Assembly (NCBI GenBank): GCA_023853785.1
Contig: JAJIRX010001065.1
Span: 1-64,000 of the forward strand
Length of the DNA stretch: 64,000 bases
From: Psilocybe azurescens
Taxonomy: Eukaryota > Basidiomycota > Agaricomycetes > Agaricales > Agrocybaceae
Reading direction: 5' to 3'
How positions within the stretch are numbered: the stretch's first letter is position 1; every line of letters starts with the position of its first letter. Under the pieces are notes generated by a model. That model worked only from the letters and a program-made list of their open reading frames with translations, was not told the DNA's origin and made no database searches. This document shows, one piece after another, positions 1 to 10,842 of the stretch. The translations under genes were made by a program, and so were the position numbers.

Positions 1-2733
1 GAATTTACCTTGGCTTTCCAGTCTTCCATCAGATTCTTCCAGTTCTGGTCTCTCATCGACTGTCATCGACATATCAGCAACATTTGCAGCTCAAATTACG
101 GCAATGCTTACATGGAGCACCGCATCGATCGTCTTGAGGGCACCTGGCTTGTACAGACCGTCGCCTTTCTTCAACAGCTGACCTACCTGTAGCAAAAATT
201 GGGTCAGGTACAATAAATTCTATGCAACGAGATGCATACCTGAGGATGGGTACAAATACCACGCAATCGACGAATAGCAGACCGGAGTAGATTCCCATTG
301 ACCTGCCACCCTTCCGTAGCAGCAACTCCTCTGGCATCAAGCCCTAGTTGAAGTAAAACCGCCTCGAGAGCTTGATCGTACACCTAAAACCATACCAAAG
401 GTCAGCAAAAAGGGCAATATGCGACATATTGGAAGAGATCCTACGTGCTGCTCGACTTTACCCAGTTCAATGCCTACGAGGTAACGCGTTTGCTGAGGAA
501 TCGTGAGTTCTGACGTGATGCTCGACTTCATCGTCCTTGAGGAATACGATAAGAGGCTATCCATCACAGTGTAGCATAAAGGCCCACCTGATCCCATAAT
601 GCCTCAAAAAAGCTGCAAAGTCGTCCGCAAAGCCCGGTTTCAAAAGCCTGTTCCAGAGACGCAGGTTGCCCACAATTTGATCAATACGCAAAAACCTTAA
701 TGAAAAGTGGATTTAGCATTGGCAAAAACAAGGAGGGTGGCGCAGAAAATATACTTGAGAACATGGATGAGATCAGCCATCTGCGATTTAGCTGGTGTCC
801 CTGAAACAGCCAAAGACGATAGGCGAGGAATGAGGGAAACCATCTCGCTGCAACATCTGATTAACATTGTCCGAAAATGAAAGAAATCGAACGCTTACGC
901 AGCCTGTCCACCTCCGACCATTTGCACTTCGTCCATGACAACGCGCTTCCACTCGACCATAACCAACGGGCTCCTCAGCCGCGCCGACGTGTAATAAATC
1001 GCCTCTTCTCTCCTCGGCCTATCAGGCGGCGGACGCGCAACATGTATCTCGCTCCTCAGAACATTGTACGTGGTAATCACCACATCAAACTGATGCACAT
1101 AATTGCACCAATCGAGGACCTCGCCGTCGTCGCTCCTTGACAGCAGACCATCTTGATCCAACTGCCCCTCATCGAGATCGTCAGCCATGGCTTTCTTCTT
1201 TCCTAGTCTCTGCGCTTTGGTCTTCCTTTTCTTGGGCTTGGACTCGATTTCCAGCTGCTTGAAGCGTTCGAGTTCCCATGGCGTTTTCGTAATGGGGACT
1301 TTGACTTTGTCCATCCCTCGTAGACAAGAACCTTCAGTGAAGGAGCGTGGTTTGCCAATTCCGTCTTCCATTGGGAAGCTAATGAAGGCGGGTGACAATT
1401 AATGTACTCTAGATGCAAAAACTGTTAGAAAAAATAAATATGTAGAAACAAGTCATACCTTGATGGCTTTAATGTGGAGATGACCGACTGGATCCCATCG
1501 TGTCAAGGCGGGATTCCAGTCCGACGGCGCAGGGTTAAGAAGCATCAACGCAATAGTTTCTACTGTCTTGCCCAATCCCGGCTCTTCCGCCAACATTGCA
1601 CCGTATATCGTTGGGAATTCAGGTGCTGAATCTGATAGCTCTCCGCTTAAGCGGTTGAGATACCAGGTATACTCGCCTTCTTTGACTTCGTTCCAAAACG
1701 AAAACTGGCTAGAGGACGTTTGAGCCGTGATGACGCCCTCTGAAGTGACGGTCATCCCCTCTCTCTCAGTAGCCAAGCGACACTCCGGCATTGGAAAGGA
1801 GTAAAGTGGGTGAGAGGGCCTCCGGCTGCATGAAATTAGTGGCTTCTTTAGATGGTAAGGGAGGGCGGGACCCATTGTCGAGTAAAATGAGGAAACCGTG
1901 ATGGGTTTGTTGTGGCTCGTGGATATTACATCGTCAGAGAGGTACGCCGCCGTCAAGAGTCGCCTTCGAGAATCTTCAAGAGCTTGTACCTCCCTTTTAG
2001 TGGAATGCTTCCAAGGAAATGGGTCCATTATCACGGGATATATGATGGATGCCTTGTAATCTAGCTGTAAAGAAAAGAAAAAGGCTGGGATGGCGAATCA
2101 TCCTGAGGTTGAAGAATGATTTTCAAATTGGCGTCCAAATGTGCCCGGCCGGCTTTTTGCAACATTCGAGTGGCTAGGAGGAGGTCCGCTGCAGTATCCG
2201 ACTGGATGTCGTTCGATTCGGAATCGATACCGAGAGATGGAACGAGAAGCAACCAGTCATCATTCGCGAAAGTGAAACGAGAGTCGCAAGAAACGCAAAC
2301 GGCATGCGCGTCGTCCTTACTAAACTTGATTTCTCCCAGGTCGATACCTGTGGGACCCGGAGTAAACTCATTCACTGCCAGTAAAGCCTCGCGCAGTTCA
2401 TCGTCTTCTCTACTCCAAACTCCGAGAGTCAGTTCATCTGGTCTGGCGAGCCCAGCTCCTTGTGACTCGTCGCTGTCGTAACATATATTCAAAACATGGC
2501 GTAAAATAGGAATGACTTCACCGCCAGGGGTGACGTCTGGCTGTACGGCTGGGCCGTTGGATAATCGACCTTGACCTGCAACTGCGAGTCGGAATTGGCA
2601 CTTTCTGAGCTAATTTCGTGCTGGTCGTAACTTGGAGAACTTCGCGAACTTCTGGCGCGTTTGAAGATTCTTTCATCTTCAGCGTCCTCGGACGCTTTCC
2701 GTTTGCCCTTGAGCTTACGAGCATGTAATACAT
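1..2733 (-). CDS. SNF2-family helicase / E3 ligase, SHPRH/Irc20-like (3' end outside window)
   Basis: Nuclear SNF2 ATPase of the SHPRH/Irc20 type, which in other eukaryotes couples DNA translocation to RING-dependent ubiquitination in DNA-damage tolerance. Seen on the minus strand: Walker A AEEPGLGKTVE (about 1565-1600), motif Ia PPSLASQW, a DEVQ Walker B (about 920-935), and SGTPAKSQMADLIHVL (motif III region, about 750-810). After these comes a region aligning with the segment that follows motif III in SHPRH (ELTIPQQTRYLVGIELGKVE, about 450-530). The C-terminal helicase lobe and RING would lie left of base 1; the last visible exon ends at a donor at about base 8. Exons are separated by introns of about 50 nt. 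Two one-base breaks sit in short homopolymers (1306-1308 and 1390-1392), and a third frame change occurs near 2540, so the N-terminus (acidic, rich in K/R/S) and the start are uncertain. An open frame continues to 3127. Confidence 0.85.
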
Positions 2734-3563
2734 CTATAGCAGCATATATCAATTTAGTCAAGAGCGTGACATTGACATTAGGTCTAAAAGCATTGTTCTG
2801 GTTGCTTGGGTATGTTCGAACAGGTAGGCGATGGTTGGAGACCGTATTTCTCATCGGTTGTGCTTGTTTAGTATGATTTTTTACAGAAAAGAAAAGGAGG
2901 CTGGAAACTGGGGATATGGTGATGGTATGAAAGGAAGAGTCATTTATTTTTGATGGCCATTTGATCGGGAACGAGAGCGTGAGAACGACACGATCACGTG
3001 AATTAATTAATGGCATCCAATTTCGGAACACGATGTTACCTAAGTGAATGAGATGCTGAACAATGCCTGAACGATAGCTCCATTTCCCCGGAATACACTC
3101 AAACTTTATATTTTTATACCTGAACACATATTCTAGATGGTGCTTAATACTAAAATAAAATTATCGTATACCGTGCGTGCATCTTTCCCCTTTACTTTCT
3201 TTGTTGCCTTCAATTTAATTTCCTCTCTACATAGACTTTCTATATTAAACAGTTACCATGTCATCGGCAGGCCTAGAAGTTTACCGACGACGAATGTCTA
3301 AGAAACCTTGTCATAATATCCCCTGCAGAAATTTCAACCTCGTCCGTTGCACTTTAATGTGTAGATGCGACATGATATCGGTCCACTGCGTAAGCCTCGA
3401 TTCCTTCACCCACTTGATACGATAGAAGTACTCATCTCTCTCTCTAGATCCCCAGAGACCAGAATTCCAAAGAACAACTTTGCCGTTCCACGGCCCAATT
3501 TGTAGGCCCAACGCAACGGCAGATTTGGCACTCTTTTCCACCTCGAACCAAGTCGATCTGCTT
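2734..3563. other. Intergenic / 5' region of SHPRH-like gene
   Basis: No convincing exon. A minus-strand open frame (up to 3127) upstream of the SHPRH-like gene has no recognisable domain; a first exon could lie here. Small minus ORFs at 3311-3588 have no motif that I can name. Confidence 0.4.
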
Positions 3564-3961
3564 CAGCCTTTACGTGATTTCTGCGCATACCATCGAGTCA
3601 CCATCTCAAAATACAGTCTCGTCGCCCTCGACCTCGCAGTTGGCCCTACGTGAAGCCTGAGCGACATGTTCCTCATCAAAGTCAGACCCAACCCGCGCCC
3701 AATAGGAACACATAAAAACTTCAAAGTATTAGAGGCTAAAGTGCTAACGCTGGACTCCAGACTCTCTAGAGTTCTTAGACTGAGCAAAAAATACGAAGGC
3801 GTTCGCCGCGAGTTGAGTGACTTCAGACCACACCGCAGGGGAAGGGCGACCTTGGTGGAGTAATGGTGTTCGTTATCAACATCTTTTCAGAATTGATGAT
3901 GATCATTGCCAAGCATTTTAGAGAGAATACCCTGAACTTGGTGCCGGTCAACTATGGGTAG
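3564..3961 (+). pseudogene. Decayed duplicate of the MYND-finger gene
   Basis: The translation starting QPLRDFCAYHRVTISKYSLV matches the second exon of the gene at 4600-5439 (PLRAFCDRHKPTISQFGLV) and continues in parallel through the segment corresponding to DIVLIKVKSNP and the LDSR motif. There is an in-frame TGA near 3650 and a frame change before the end. The intron acceptor and the first bases of the last exon are also conserved (ttttag followed by AGAGAATACCCTGAACTTGG at 3922, against AGAGGAGACTCTGAACTTAATG in the intact gene), so the copy arose from genomic DNA with its intron rather than by retroposition. The MYND-finger exon itself is not found upstream, so the copy is 5'-truncated. 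Confidence 0.75.
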
Positions 3962-4599
3962 AGCCGATAATGAAAATAATGAGCAATTGGGACGTCAATT
4001 AATGCATTGGTTGACTTAAGGACCAATTTACACCAAGATGACTATCTGTATTTAATGTATGCCGTATCTACAACAGCGACAAAGATGAACTTGACCTTTC
4101 CACAATGTTTTAAGTGCTTCGAAGCAACTTCGAAACTCCTATCTGTATAATACAATAGACCTTTTCAACTATTGGCTTCACCTGCGCGCCCTCTTTTAGT
4201 CATTGCATTTCATTGTACAGCTATTATCTTCACGACTAAGGCAGGCTTCTGGATACTTGGTCTACCTGATAACTACTACCCTTTAAAACACGATCACGTG
4301 TACCAATTGGTGCCATTAAGTTGGCCCCTGTTGGCCCTTGATTGTCGCGAACATCGGTCAGAAGTCGCATAATGCAAGAACAATGGGCCACTATCCCAGA
4401 ATGAGGACATATTTTCAGTCATGTTCACATGATCCAACCCGAAAACGGTTGTTCCGTGCAATTATCCATGCTGTTAAATAGTGTGGGCCCTTTCCTCTTA
4501 CTTTTTCTCTACCTTACATTTTCCGGTCGCCCAAGAGGTTCACAGATACAAACTATCTACTTTCTCTCGAAAATTCTCTTCTATATCTACGCAATCACC
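3962..4599. other. Intergenic, presumed promoter of MYND gene
   Basis: AT-rich spacer without supported exons; short plus-strand ORFs here have no domain. Probably holds the promoter and leader of the gene starting at 4600. Confidence 0.4.
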
Positions 4600-5439
4600 A
4601 TGCCATCAGAACCCAAGCAATTCGCACGAAAACTATACACTGCATGTCAAAACTTACATTGTGGAAAGTCCAGACTTGACGGTGCCTCCCTTTCCAGGTG
4701 CAAGGGCTGCATGATTGCCCTGTACTGTGTAACTTTTCATTCTTTCCAAGTCTCCATATACGAAAGAGGACTCATCTCTTTCTACATCCTCAGAATCGAA
4801 CATGCCAAAGGGAAGCTTGGCCCCACCACAAAGCTACATGTAGGCTGAATAAACAAGTAGCGGGCAGCAGCGCCGCTGCAGCCATGCTACCTGAATCTGC
4901 CTCACACGAAGCCGACCCATTCAAACCTTTACGCGCATTCTGCGACAGGCACAAACCTACAATCTCACAGTTCGGCCTCGTTGCCCTCGACCTTGCCCTC
5001 GACCCCACACGGGGCCTTCGTGACATCGTCCTCATCAAAGTCAAGTCTAACCCGAGCGCGACAAAGCCGCAAAATTCCTTCACAATGGTTGACGCGGCAG
5101 TGCTGCCTCTGGACTCTCGAGAGTCTCTAGAGTATTTCGGCGCGGAGGAGTGCGAAGAATACCGTAGCCGGTTGCTCAACTTCAGAAACTTATGCATAGA
5201 GAACGGAAACCTTGGTGGAATAATGGTGATAGTCAGCGACATTGAGAAAATCTGATGTTCAACTACTCTGTTTCCTTCAGAGAGGAGACTCTGAACTTAA
5301 TGCCTGGACAACCTTGGATCGAGCCCTTAATGAACATATTAAACAACGGGATCGTTTTGTAATCTGGTCATTCATTGATTCGATAATTTATCGACCACAG
5401 TCTGAATATCCATCGTGTATGTACAGAAACAAAAATTGA
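4600..5439 (+). CDS. MYND-type zinc-finger protein
   Basis: Predicted 239-residue protein from three exons (4600-4728, 4794-5225, 5281-5439; introns of 65 and 55 nt, both GT..AG, both phase 0). Residues about 15-60 form a MYND finger: CQNLHC, then CKGC, ALYC, NRTCQ, and HHKATC, with the finger split by intron 1. MYND fingers are protein-protein interaction modules, often recruiting co-repressors. The first cysteine pair has a four-residue spacing rather than the usual two. The rest has no second domain that I recognise, though basidiomycete genomes carry many short MYND proteins with such lineage-specific tails. The ATG at 4600 was chosen because it directly precedes the finger; the open frame extends upstream but looks non-coding. 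A decayed relative lies directly upstream (3564-3961), so this is a tandem duplication with one surviving copy. Confidence 0.75.
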
Positions 5440-6097
5440 ATTCAGACTTCTCTTTCGAAAACATTTCTAAGTTGAATCGAGACCAGCTGTCGAGGATTGA
5501 AACTATCGCAGACGCTCCTTGACCAGCCGTCCAGCATCTGCGTCTTCGTGGATGCATAGCAAACGGGGTGGGTCGAATTCTCCTCCCATTGCGTGTTATA
5601 TCGCAAACCCGTACTTCAACGTGACCTCATAAAACTAGAGCTTGATCCATGGACAATGTCACGATTCTCAATAGATCATTCATCGACCAAGCGCTTCAAG
5701 AAGCCACGCACTTACCGTCCAGGACCATACATCTAACGGATATCCCAGTTCAAACTCTTCTAGATATCTGGAACATACTGAGCCTGTCCGCATGTCCATG
5801 TGTCCAGGCGTTCAGCTCGGAAAAGCCTTTCTCGTGATCCCGTGCGCTGAATGCGTCGCCACAAGTATGTAGGATTTTTATGTAGACTTAATTCTCCGTT
5901 ACAGAGCCAGTTTAGTTAGCATAAAAATGTATTCTACAGGACATAAGTAAAGTATTTCTGGGAAGCCTCATCTCCAAGTATCATTCATCTGCAATAAGAT
6001 CCATAGAAATGAATTATAGCCATGCCGGCGAAAACACGAATAATACACAAAAATCATGGGACAAGTACACAAAGAAAGAAAAGAGAAAAGAGTGCAA
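5440..6097. other. Intergenic between convergent MYND and MRD1 genes
   Basis: No supported gene. A 62-codon plus ORF at 5649-5837 lacks recognisable features. Confidence 0.4.
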
Positions 6098-9067
6098 TCA
6101 CTCCAAACCATCCACATCCTCCTCCGCATCCCTGCCCATATCCAACTTCCTCTTCCTCCCAGGCATAGCCTTGCCCGCACCATACCCCACCCCGGCCTTC
6201 TTCCGCAATACCTCGATGTCCTGCTCGGCCTCCTCTGCCCACTCTAGCACCAAATGCCGCCCGAGGAAATGGGTATGCCGGAGGGTATTATACGCGTTCT
6301 CCGCTTCATGCCGTGACACGAACTCGAGGAAGGCGAAACCGCGCGAACGAGAGTCGAATTTCTTGGGAGACGCACGGATTTGAGATGTCCATGAGCACTA
6401 TCATATTAATGGGAAATCAGTCATCTGGAACAAAAAAAAAAGAAAAGGCGAATAAAAAACGCACCCAAACAAATCCCGCATATCCTTCTTCGTAGCCTCA
6501 AACGGCACATTCTTCACAATCATCTTCGTCGTTCTGCTCTTGCCCGTCCCTGTCGCCTCGTCCTTGCTTTTCTTACCCGCCTCGCCCTCATCCGCCCCGC
6601 GCCCAGCAAACGACACATGCAACGCATGCCCATCGAGCACGAACCCCTGCACGCTCTTCATCGCCTGCCGTGCACCCTCCGCGTCCTTGAAACCCAAGAA
6701 CCCGTACCCCATGCTGAGACGCGCACTCCCATCGGGCCGCTTGGGATCGGGCTTCGTCTGCACCCGGGCGAACGAGAACGAGGGGGAGGTGCGAGAACAC
6801 TTTCGCAAGGCGTTCTTGCGTCGTCGCGAATGCGAGATTCTTGACGTACAATGTCGACCCGCCGTGGATCGACGGCTCGCCTTCGCCTTCGCCTGCTCCG
6901 TCGCCCGGAGCGTCCGCAACTTGCTCGTGGATGCGCACCGCGTGCATCGCCGCCGTCGGCACCGCTGTTGTAGTGCCTTTCACAGGCGGCACAAAGCCCT
7001 CCACGAACATCCCCAGCGGGCCCTTCTCCAAATACACCACCGAATTCCCCAGCCTCCTATACGCAACAGCGCTAAACCCCTTCTTCGCCTCATCCGGGAT
7101 CACAAAGTCGACCACCGCCATCGTGCCGGCCGGCGGGACCAGCACCCTGCTGAGTTCCCCATGAGGCTCGAACAGCTCCCGAATTTGGTCAGCGGTAGTC
7201 CCGTAGGGTATGTTCTTGACGAGGATGGTGGTATCTGAACGTGCTTTGGAGCTGAACGACGACAAGAGCACGCCCTGGGATTCGAGGTACGATTTCGTCT
7301 CCTGGATGATGTGCGTCTCAGCGAGAGCGAGCTTCACGGCTGCGTTATCTCCCGTTTCTGGGTTCAGGATCTCCGACTTGTCGATGTTCATACGCGCTGC
7401 GATCGAAGAAGCAACGGCATCGCTCTAGGGACAGACAAAAATAATTTTGTTGGTTCAAGAAAAATTATATTAACAAAATGACAAGTACGTACATTCATAT
7501 ACAGCATGCTCCAATTAAACTCCTGCCCCGCCATCGCCTTCCGCTTCGAATTCTTCTCCTCCTTCAAACTCTTCTTGTGGCCTTCACCCTCCGCCGCCTC
7601 TGGCTCGCCCTTCCTATCAACAGCCGCGAGTATATGGAGCAGACGGCCTTGGAACGATTTCCTGTCAAGAGTTTCGTACGCGGCTAGCGCGTCGGCGGGC
7701 TGAGCGAAGGTGACATAGGCCAGGCCTTTGTGCTGCTTCGTCGTAGGATCGCGAGGGGTATGAATCTACAATGAGGGAATGCAAAGCGTAAGAAAAATTC
7801 CGACAAATAAGAAAGTGACGAAGATCAGAAAAGTTTCTACTATCGGTATTCCGCAAAGGATCAACATGCCCGAAGGTCTGATGTCCCTATTTATCTTATA
7901 CATCTTTAAGATGCTTGATGCGAAATAGATATTTACCTAGGAAAAAAGAGTCAGCACAAAGATTCGGAAAATACAATTTCAGAACATTGAGGGATGAGGA
8001 AGAAAATCAGATAAATTTTCTACTATCGGTATTCCAAGAGGATCAGCATTCCCGAAGGTCTGATGTCCCTATATATATGTCATCTTTTTGTTCGTGTCTC
8101 GTACGAAACACAGAAGGGAAGTCAAGAAAAGAAGGAAAGCAATTCTCACCTGAGATATCTGTCCAAAGGGCTTGAACAGCGCCGCAAGCTCCTCATCCGT
8201 ACATGAAAAGGCCAAATTTCGGACGAACAATCGGGATGTCTGTAGGATCGTTTCTTTTGTAGGGTCGACAGGTTGAGAAGCGTCAACCGTTATGGGGACA
8301 GATGCCTATGAAAAATATAAGTCAACGTGAAGGGTCAGAACAAAGTATTGAGGTATGCATACCGTCGCAGTTTTCTTCTCCGGCTGACCGCCGTCCTCTT
8401 CGTCCTGCTCAAAAACCCGCTCCTCAACATCAACAGCAGCAGACATTCTCTGGCGCATCCACTCCAGATCAGATATCGTCCCCTGTGCTTGACTATCGTC
8501 CTCGTCAGCTGGGACTGTCGCAGCCGAATCAGCTGGCACCGCAACAGGTACAGGTGCAGGAGCGGCCTCGTTCGCCCATGCGGGGCCTTTCTTCTTTCCA
8601 TGATCTTCATGAATTCTTCGCGCTGTTTGTCACCCTTGGCGGGTGTCTGAGTGGAAGAATCTTTTGATTTTGGCGAGGAGGCAGAGGCAGCATTGCTACC
8701 TGAGAGCCAGGTATCGGGATCTAGACGCTGTCGTTTATGCGGTCGTGGTGCATCTGCTGCTCCCTACAATACAACTGTTAAACACAAAAAAAAATAGATG
8801 ATAAATAGAAGAAAAACACACCTCAGAAACACCGACAGTAATCCTCGTCGAATCGATGAAAGTCTTATCAAACCACCTCTGCGCCTTCTGCGCCTCGTCC
8901 TCCGACTTAAAGCCCACAAACCCAAAGCGCCGTGAGGTTCCGTCCGACTTGGACGAGACTTTCACATCGGTGAGGGTCCCGCCTGGGCCTCCCTTCTGCT
9001 CAAAGTGCTCGCGGAGTCTGGCTGGCGTCACATAGACAGGCAAATTCTTGATAATAAGCCGGGACAT
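6098..9067 (-). CDS. MRD1: Multiple RRM protein Mrd1 (RBM19 ortholog), pre-rRNA processing
   Basis: Mrd1 binds the 35S pre-rRNA in the nucleolus and is needed for early cleavages that release 18S rRNA. Starts at 9067 with MSRLIIKNLPVYVTPARLRE (RRM1), and the order of RRMs matches fungal Mrd1: RRM1 (9067-8822), a charged linker with GPAWANE, RRM2 (RLFVRNLAFSCTDEELAALF, about 8150-8230, continued at 7493-7765), RRM3 (TTILVKNIPYGTTADQIREL), RRM4 (STLYVKNLAFATTQERLAKV), RRM5 (KMIVKNVPFEATKKDMRDLF) ending at 6098. Introns by eye: 8764-8821, 8306-8362, 7766-8149, 7425-7492, 6398-6464. Two one-base frame breaks, near 8582-8595 and in the G5 run at 6782-6786, interrupt otherwise conserved text. As the gene is essential in yeast, sequencing indels are the likelier cause. 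The 384-nt intron at 7766-8149 is far longer than its neighbours. Confidence 0.92.
7823..8092 (-). repeat. Imperfect direct duplication inside MRD1 intron
   Basis: About 85 bp at 7823-7908 recurs at 8006-8090 with a period of about 180 bp. Shared blocks include ctactatcggtattcc and cgaaggtctgatgtcccta. Both copies fall inside the 7766-8149 intron of MRD1 and explain its unusual length. Confidence 0.8.
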
Positions 9068-9293
9068 TAGATAAAAATCCACTGCTATTTGTATTAGCTT
9101 GAGGAAGGGAGAGAAAAGAAAACAACGGATACCGACCTGAGGGATCTGAACAGAAGAAAAAATGCAGAGAATTTATATGATGAACCCTAATTTTTGAGCC
9201 TCCGCGCGGGTATCGCCGTGTGCGCCCTCACGCGCAATCAATCGTCCTAAATCAGTTGTAGCTTGCGGCTCCGACCAGAATCTCTTGAGTCTT
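9068..9293. promoter_or_regulatory. Divergent promoter between MRD1 and prefoldin 3
   Basis: 226 bp separate the two start codons, so both housekeeping genes must share a bidirectional promoter. I see no clear TATA box on either strand. Confidence 0.6.
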
Positions 9294-10208
9294 ATGGCTA
9301 CTACCAAACCCAAAACAGTGTTCTCTGACGAGAAGAATCCCAGAGGAATCCCAAAAGCGCCTTTTATCGTACGCTCTACTGTGTTCTCGTTAATATCAAG
9401 GTCACTCAAAACCAGATCTGCAATATTAGGCAGACGTCGATGAATACATAGGCAACCCCGACGCCGGTGTCGAATCCACACTAAAAAGCTTCCAAGATGC
9501 CCTGGCGTACGCGTTTCTCTCGCCTATTCTAACTTGACAACCTCAGTGAAACATGGTCTCGTTCTGGAAGCTCAGCAAGTACCGATACATGGACTCCAGT
9601 CTGACGCAGCGTCGGGCGAGCCTTGAGGAGAAAATCCCTGATATCAGGAAGACGCTGGATATGGTGGAGTATCTCCAAGAACGAAGAGTAAGCACACTCA
9701 TTCGTCAAATGACACTGGATTTGTTGATGTTGAAGATCTTATTAGGAAGGCAAGAGCAAAGCTCAGGACGATGAGGACGACCTCGAAGAAGATCTGGAGG
9801 AGGAAGGCGACGGTCCTGCTAAACCTCTCACCACTACGTTCGAGTTGAATGACACGCTCTACGCTGAGGCCGAGCTCGAAGACACGGACACTGTATATCT
9901 ATGGCTCGGGGTACGTCCGTCTATTACACCACAACACACATCGAATATCACATCTAAAAACCAACATCCAACACCAGGCCAACGTTATGCTATCGTACAA
10001 GCTCCCAGCCGCCATCGCCCTCCTAAAAGCCAAACTCGACACAGCACAAACAAGTCTGAACAACACCATCGAAGATCTCGAATTCCTGCGAGAGCAGCTC
10101 ACGATCATGGAAGTAAACACCGCTCGCGTGTACAACTGGGACGTCAAACGCAGACGAGAGAAACGAGAGAAGGAGCAAAAAGGCGCAACCACCGCCGTTG
10201 CAAAATGA
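9294..10208 (+). CDS. PAC10: Prefoldin subunit 3 (PAC10/VBP1)
   Basis: Alpha-type subunit of the hexameric cytosolic prefoldin, which hands nascent actin and tubulin to the CCT chaperonin. Five exons fit without any frame break: 9294-9368, 9430-9506, 9576-9687, 9746-9910, 9978-10208, giving about 219 residues. Diagnostic stretches are NPRGIPKAPFIADVDEYIGN, RRASLEEKIPDIRKTLDMVE, FELNDTLYAEAELEDTDTVY and ANVMLSYKLPAAIALLKAKL, that is, two long coiled-coil helices flanking the central beta-hairpin region. An acidic insert (DDEDDLEEDLEEEG) precedes the hairpin. The start at 9294 gives the family's usual short N-terminal lead. The C-terminus is basic (KRRREKREKEQK). Confidence 0.93.
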
Positions 10209-10842
10209 GGGGTTGTTGGGCATGTAAACTATCGATGCATACGACTGACTTCCCGAGCTATTTTATTTCTGTTGCTTTTAACTCCTATCATGGGGTCCAA
10301 TCCAGTGTGATCGTAAGCTTCAGCATCGGTGCATATGACCTTCCTCCTTACCACATAATGAAAAATCAAAATATCATTTGCTCTCTAACGCCTATCGGAT
10401 CGTTTCTCCTATATTACCCTCCGGCGAAAAAACCTTCCGAGGTTATGTTATTATCCCCAACCTCTTTAAATCCCAATGTTTGGACATAAGATAGCAATCG
10501 CGGCATCGAGCTTACTTGTTACAAACACATTCTCCCTCCTGTCAAGTCAAAAAAACCAGACAAAGCGGCTGCTCATTGGTCATTGGTAACTGACAATGCT
10601 TCTATTCATCCAGTCACTGACAAACGGTGCGAAAGTTCCTGATCCGGAGCCAAGATAAACCAATCCGGATCCATCCAAGACCGACCCCACCCATGCCTCG
10701 CCTAAGCACTGGATTCGATTCCAGAAATTCTCAATGTGTCTATTTTCGTTCACGAGGAGTTGTGGGGAGTATATAAGTAACAAATTTCATCCACCCTCCC
10801 TGGTCCCGGTCCCGGTCACCCCTCAAAACTAGGATACTTACA
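10209..10842. other. Intergenic
   Basis: No supported exon; contains the 3' region of the prefoldin gene and the promoter of the MFS transporter. Confidence 0.4.
10769..10777 (+). promoter_or_regulatory. TATA box of SV2-like MFS gene
   Basis: gtatataag lies about 70 bp before the first ATG (10843) of the transporter, the usual spacing in basidiomycetes when leaders are short. Confidence 0.55.
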
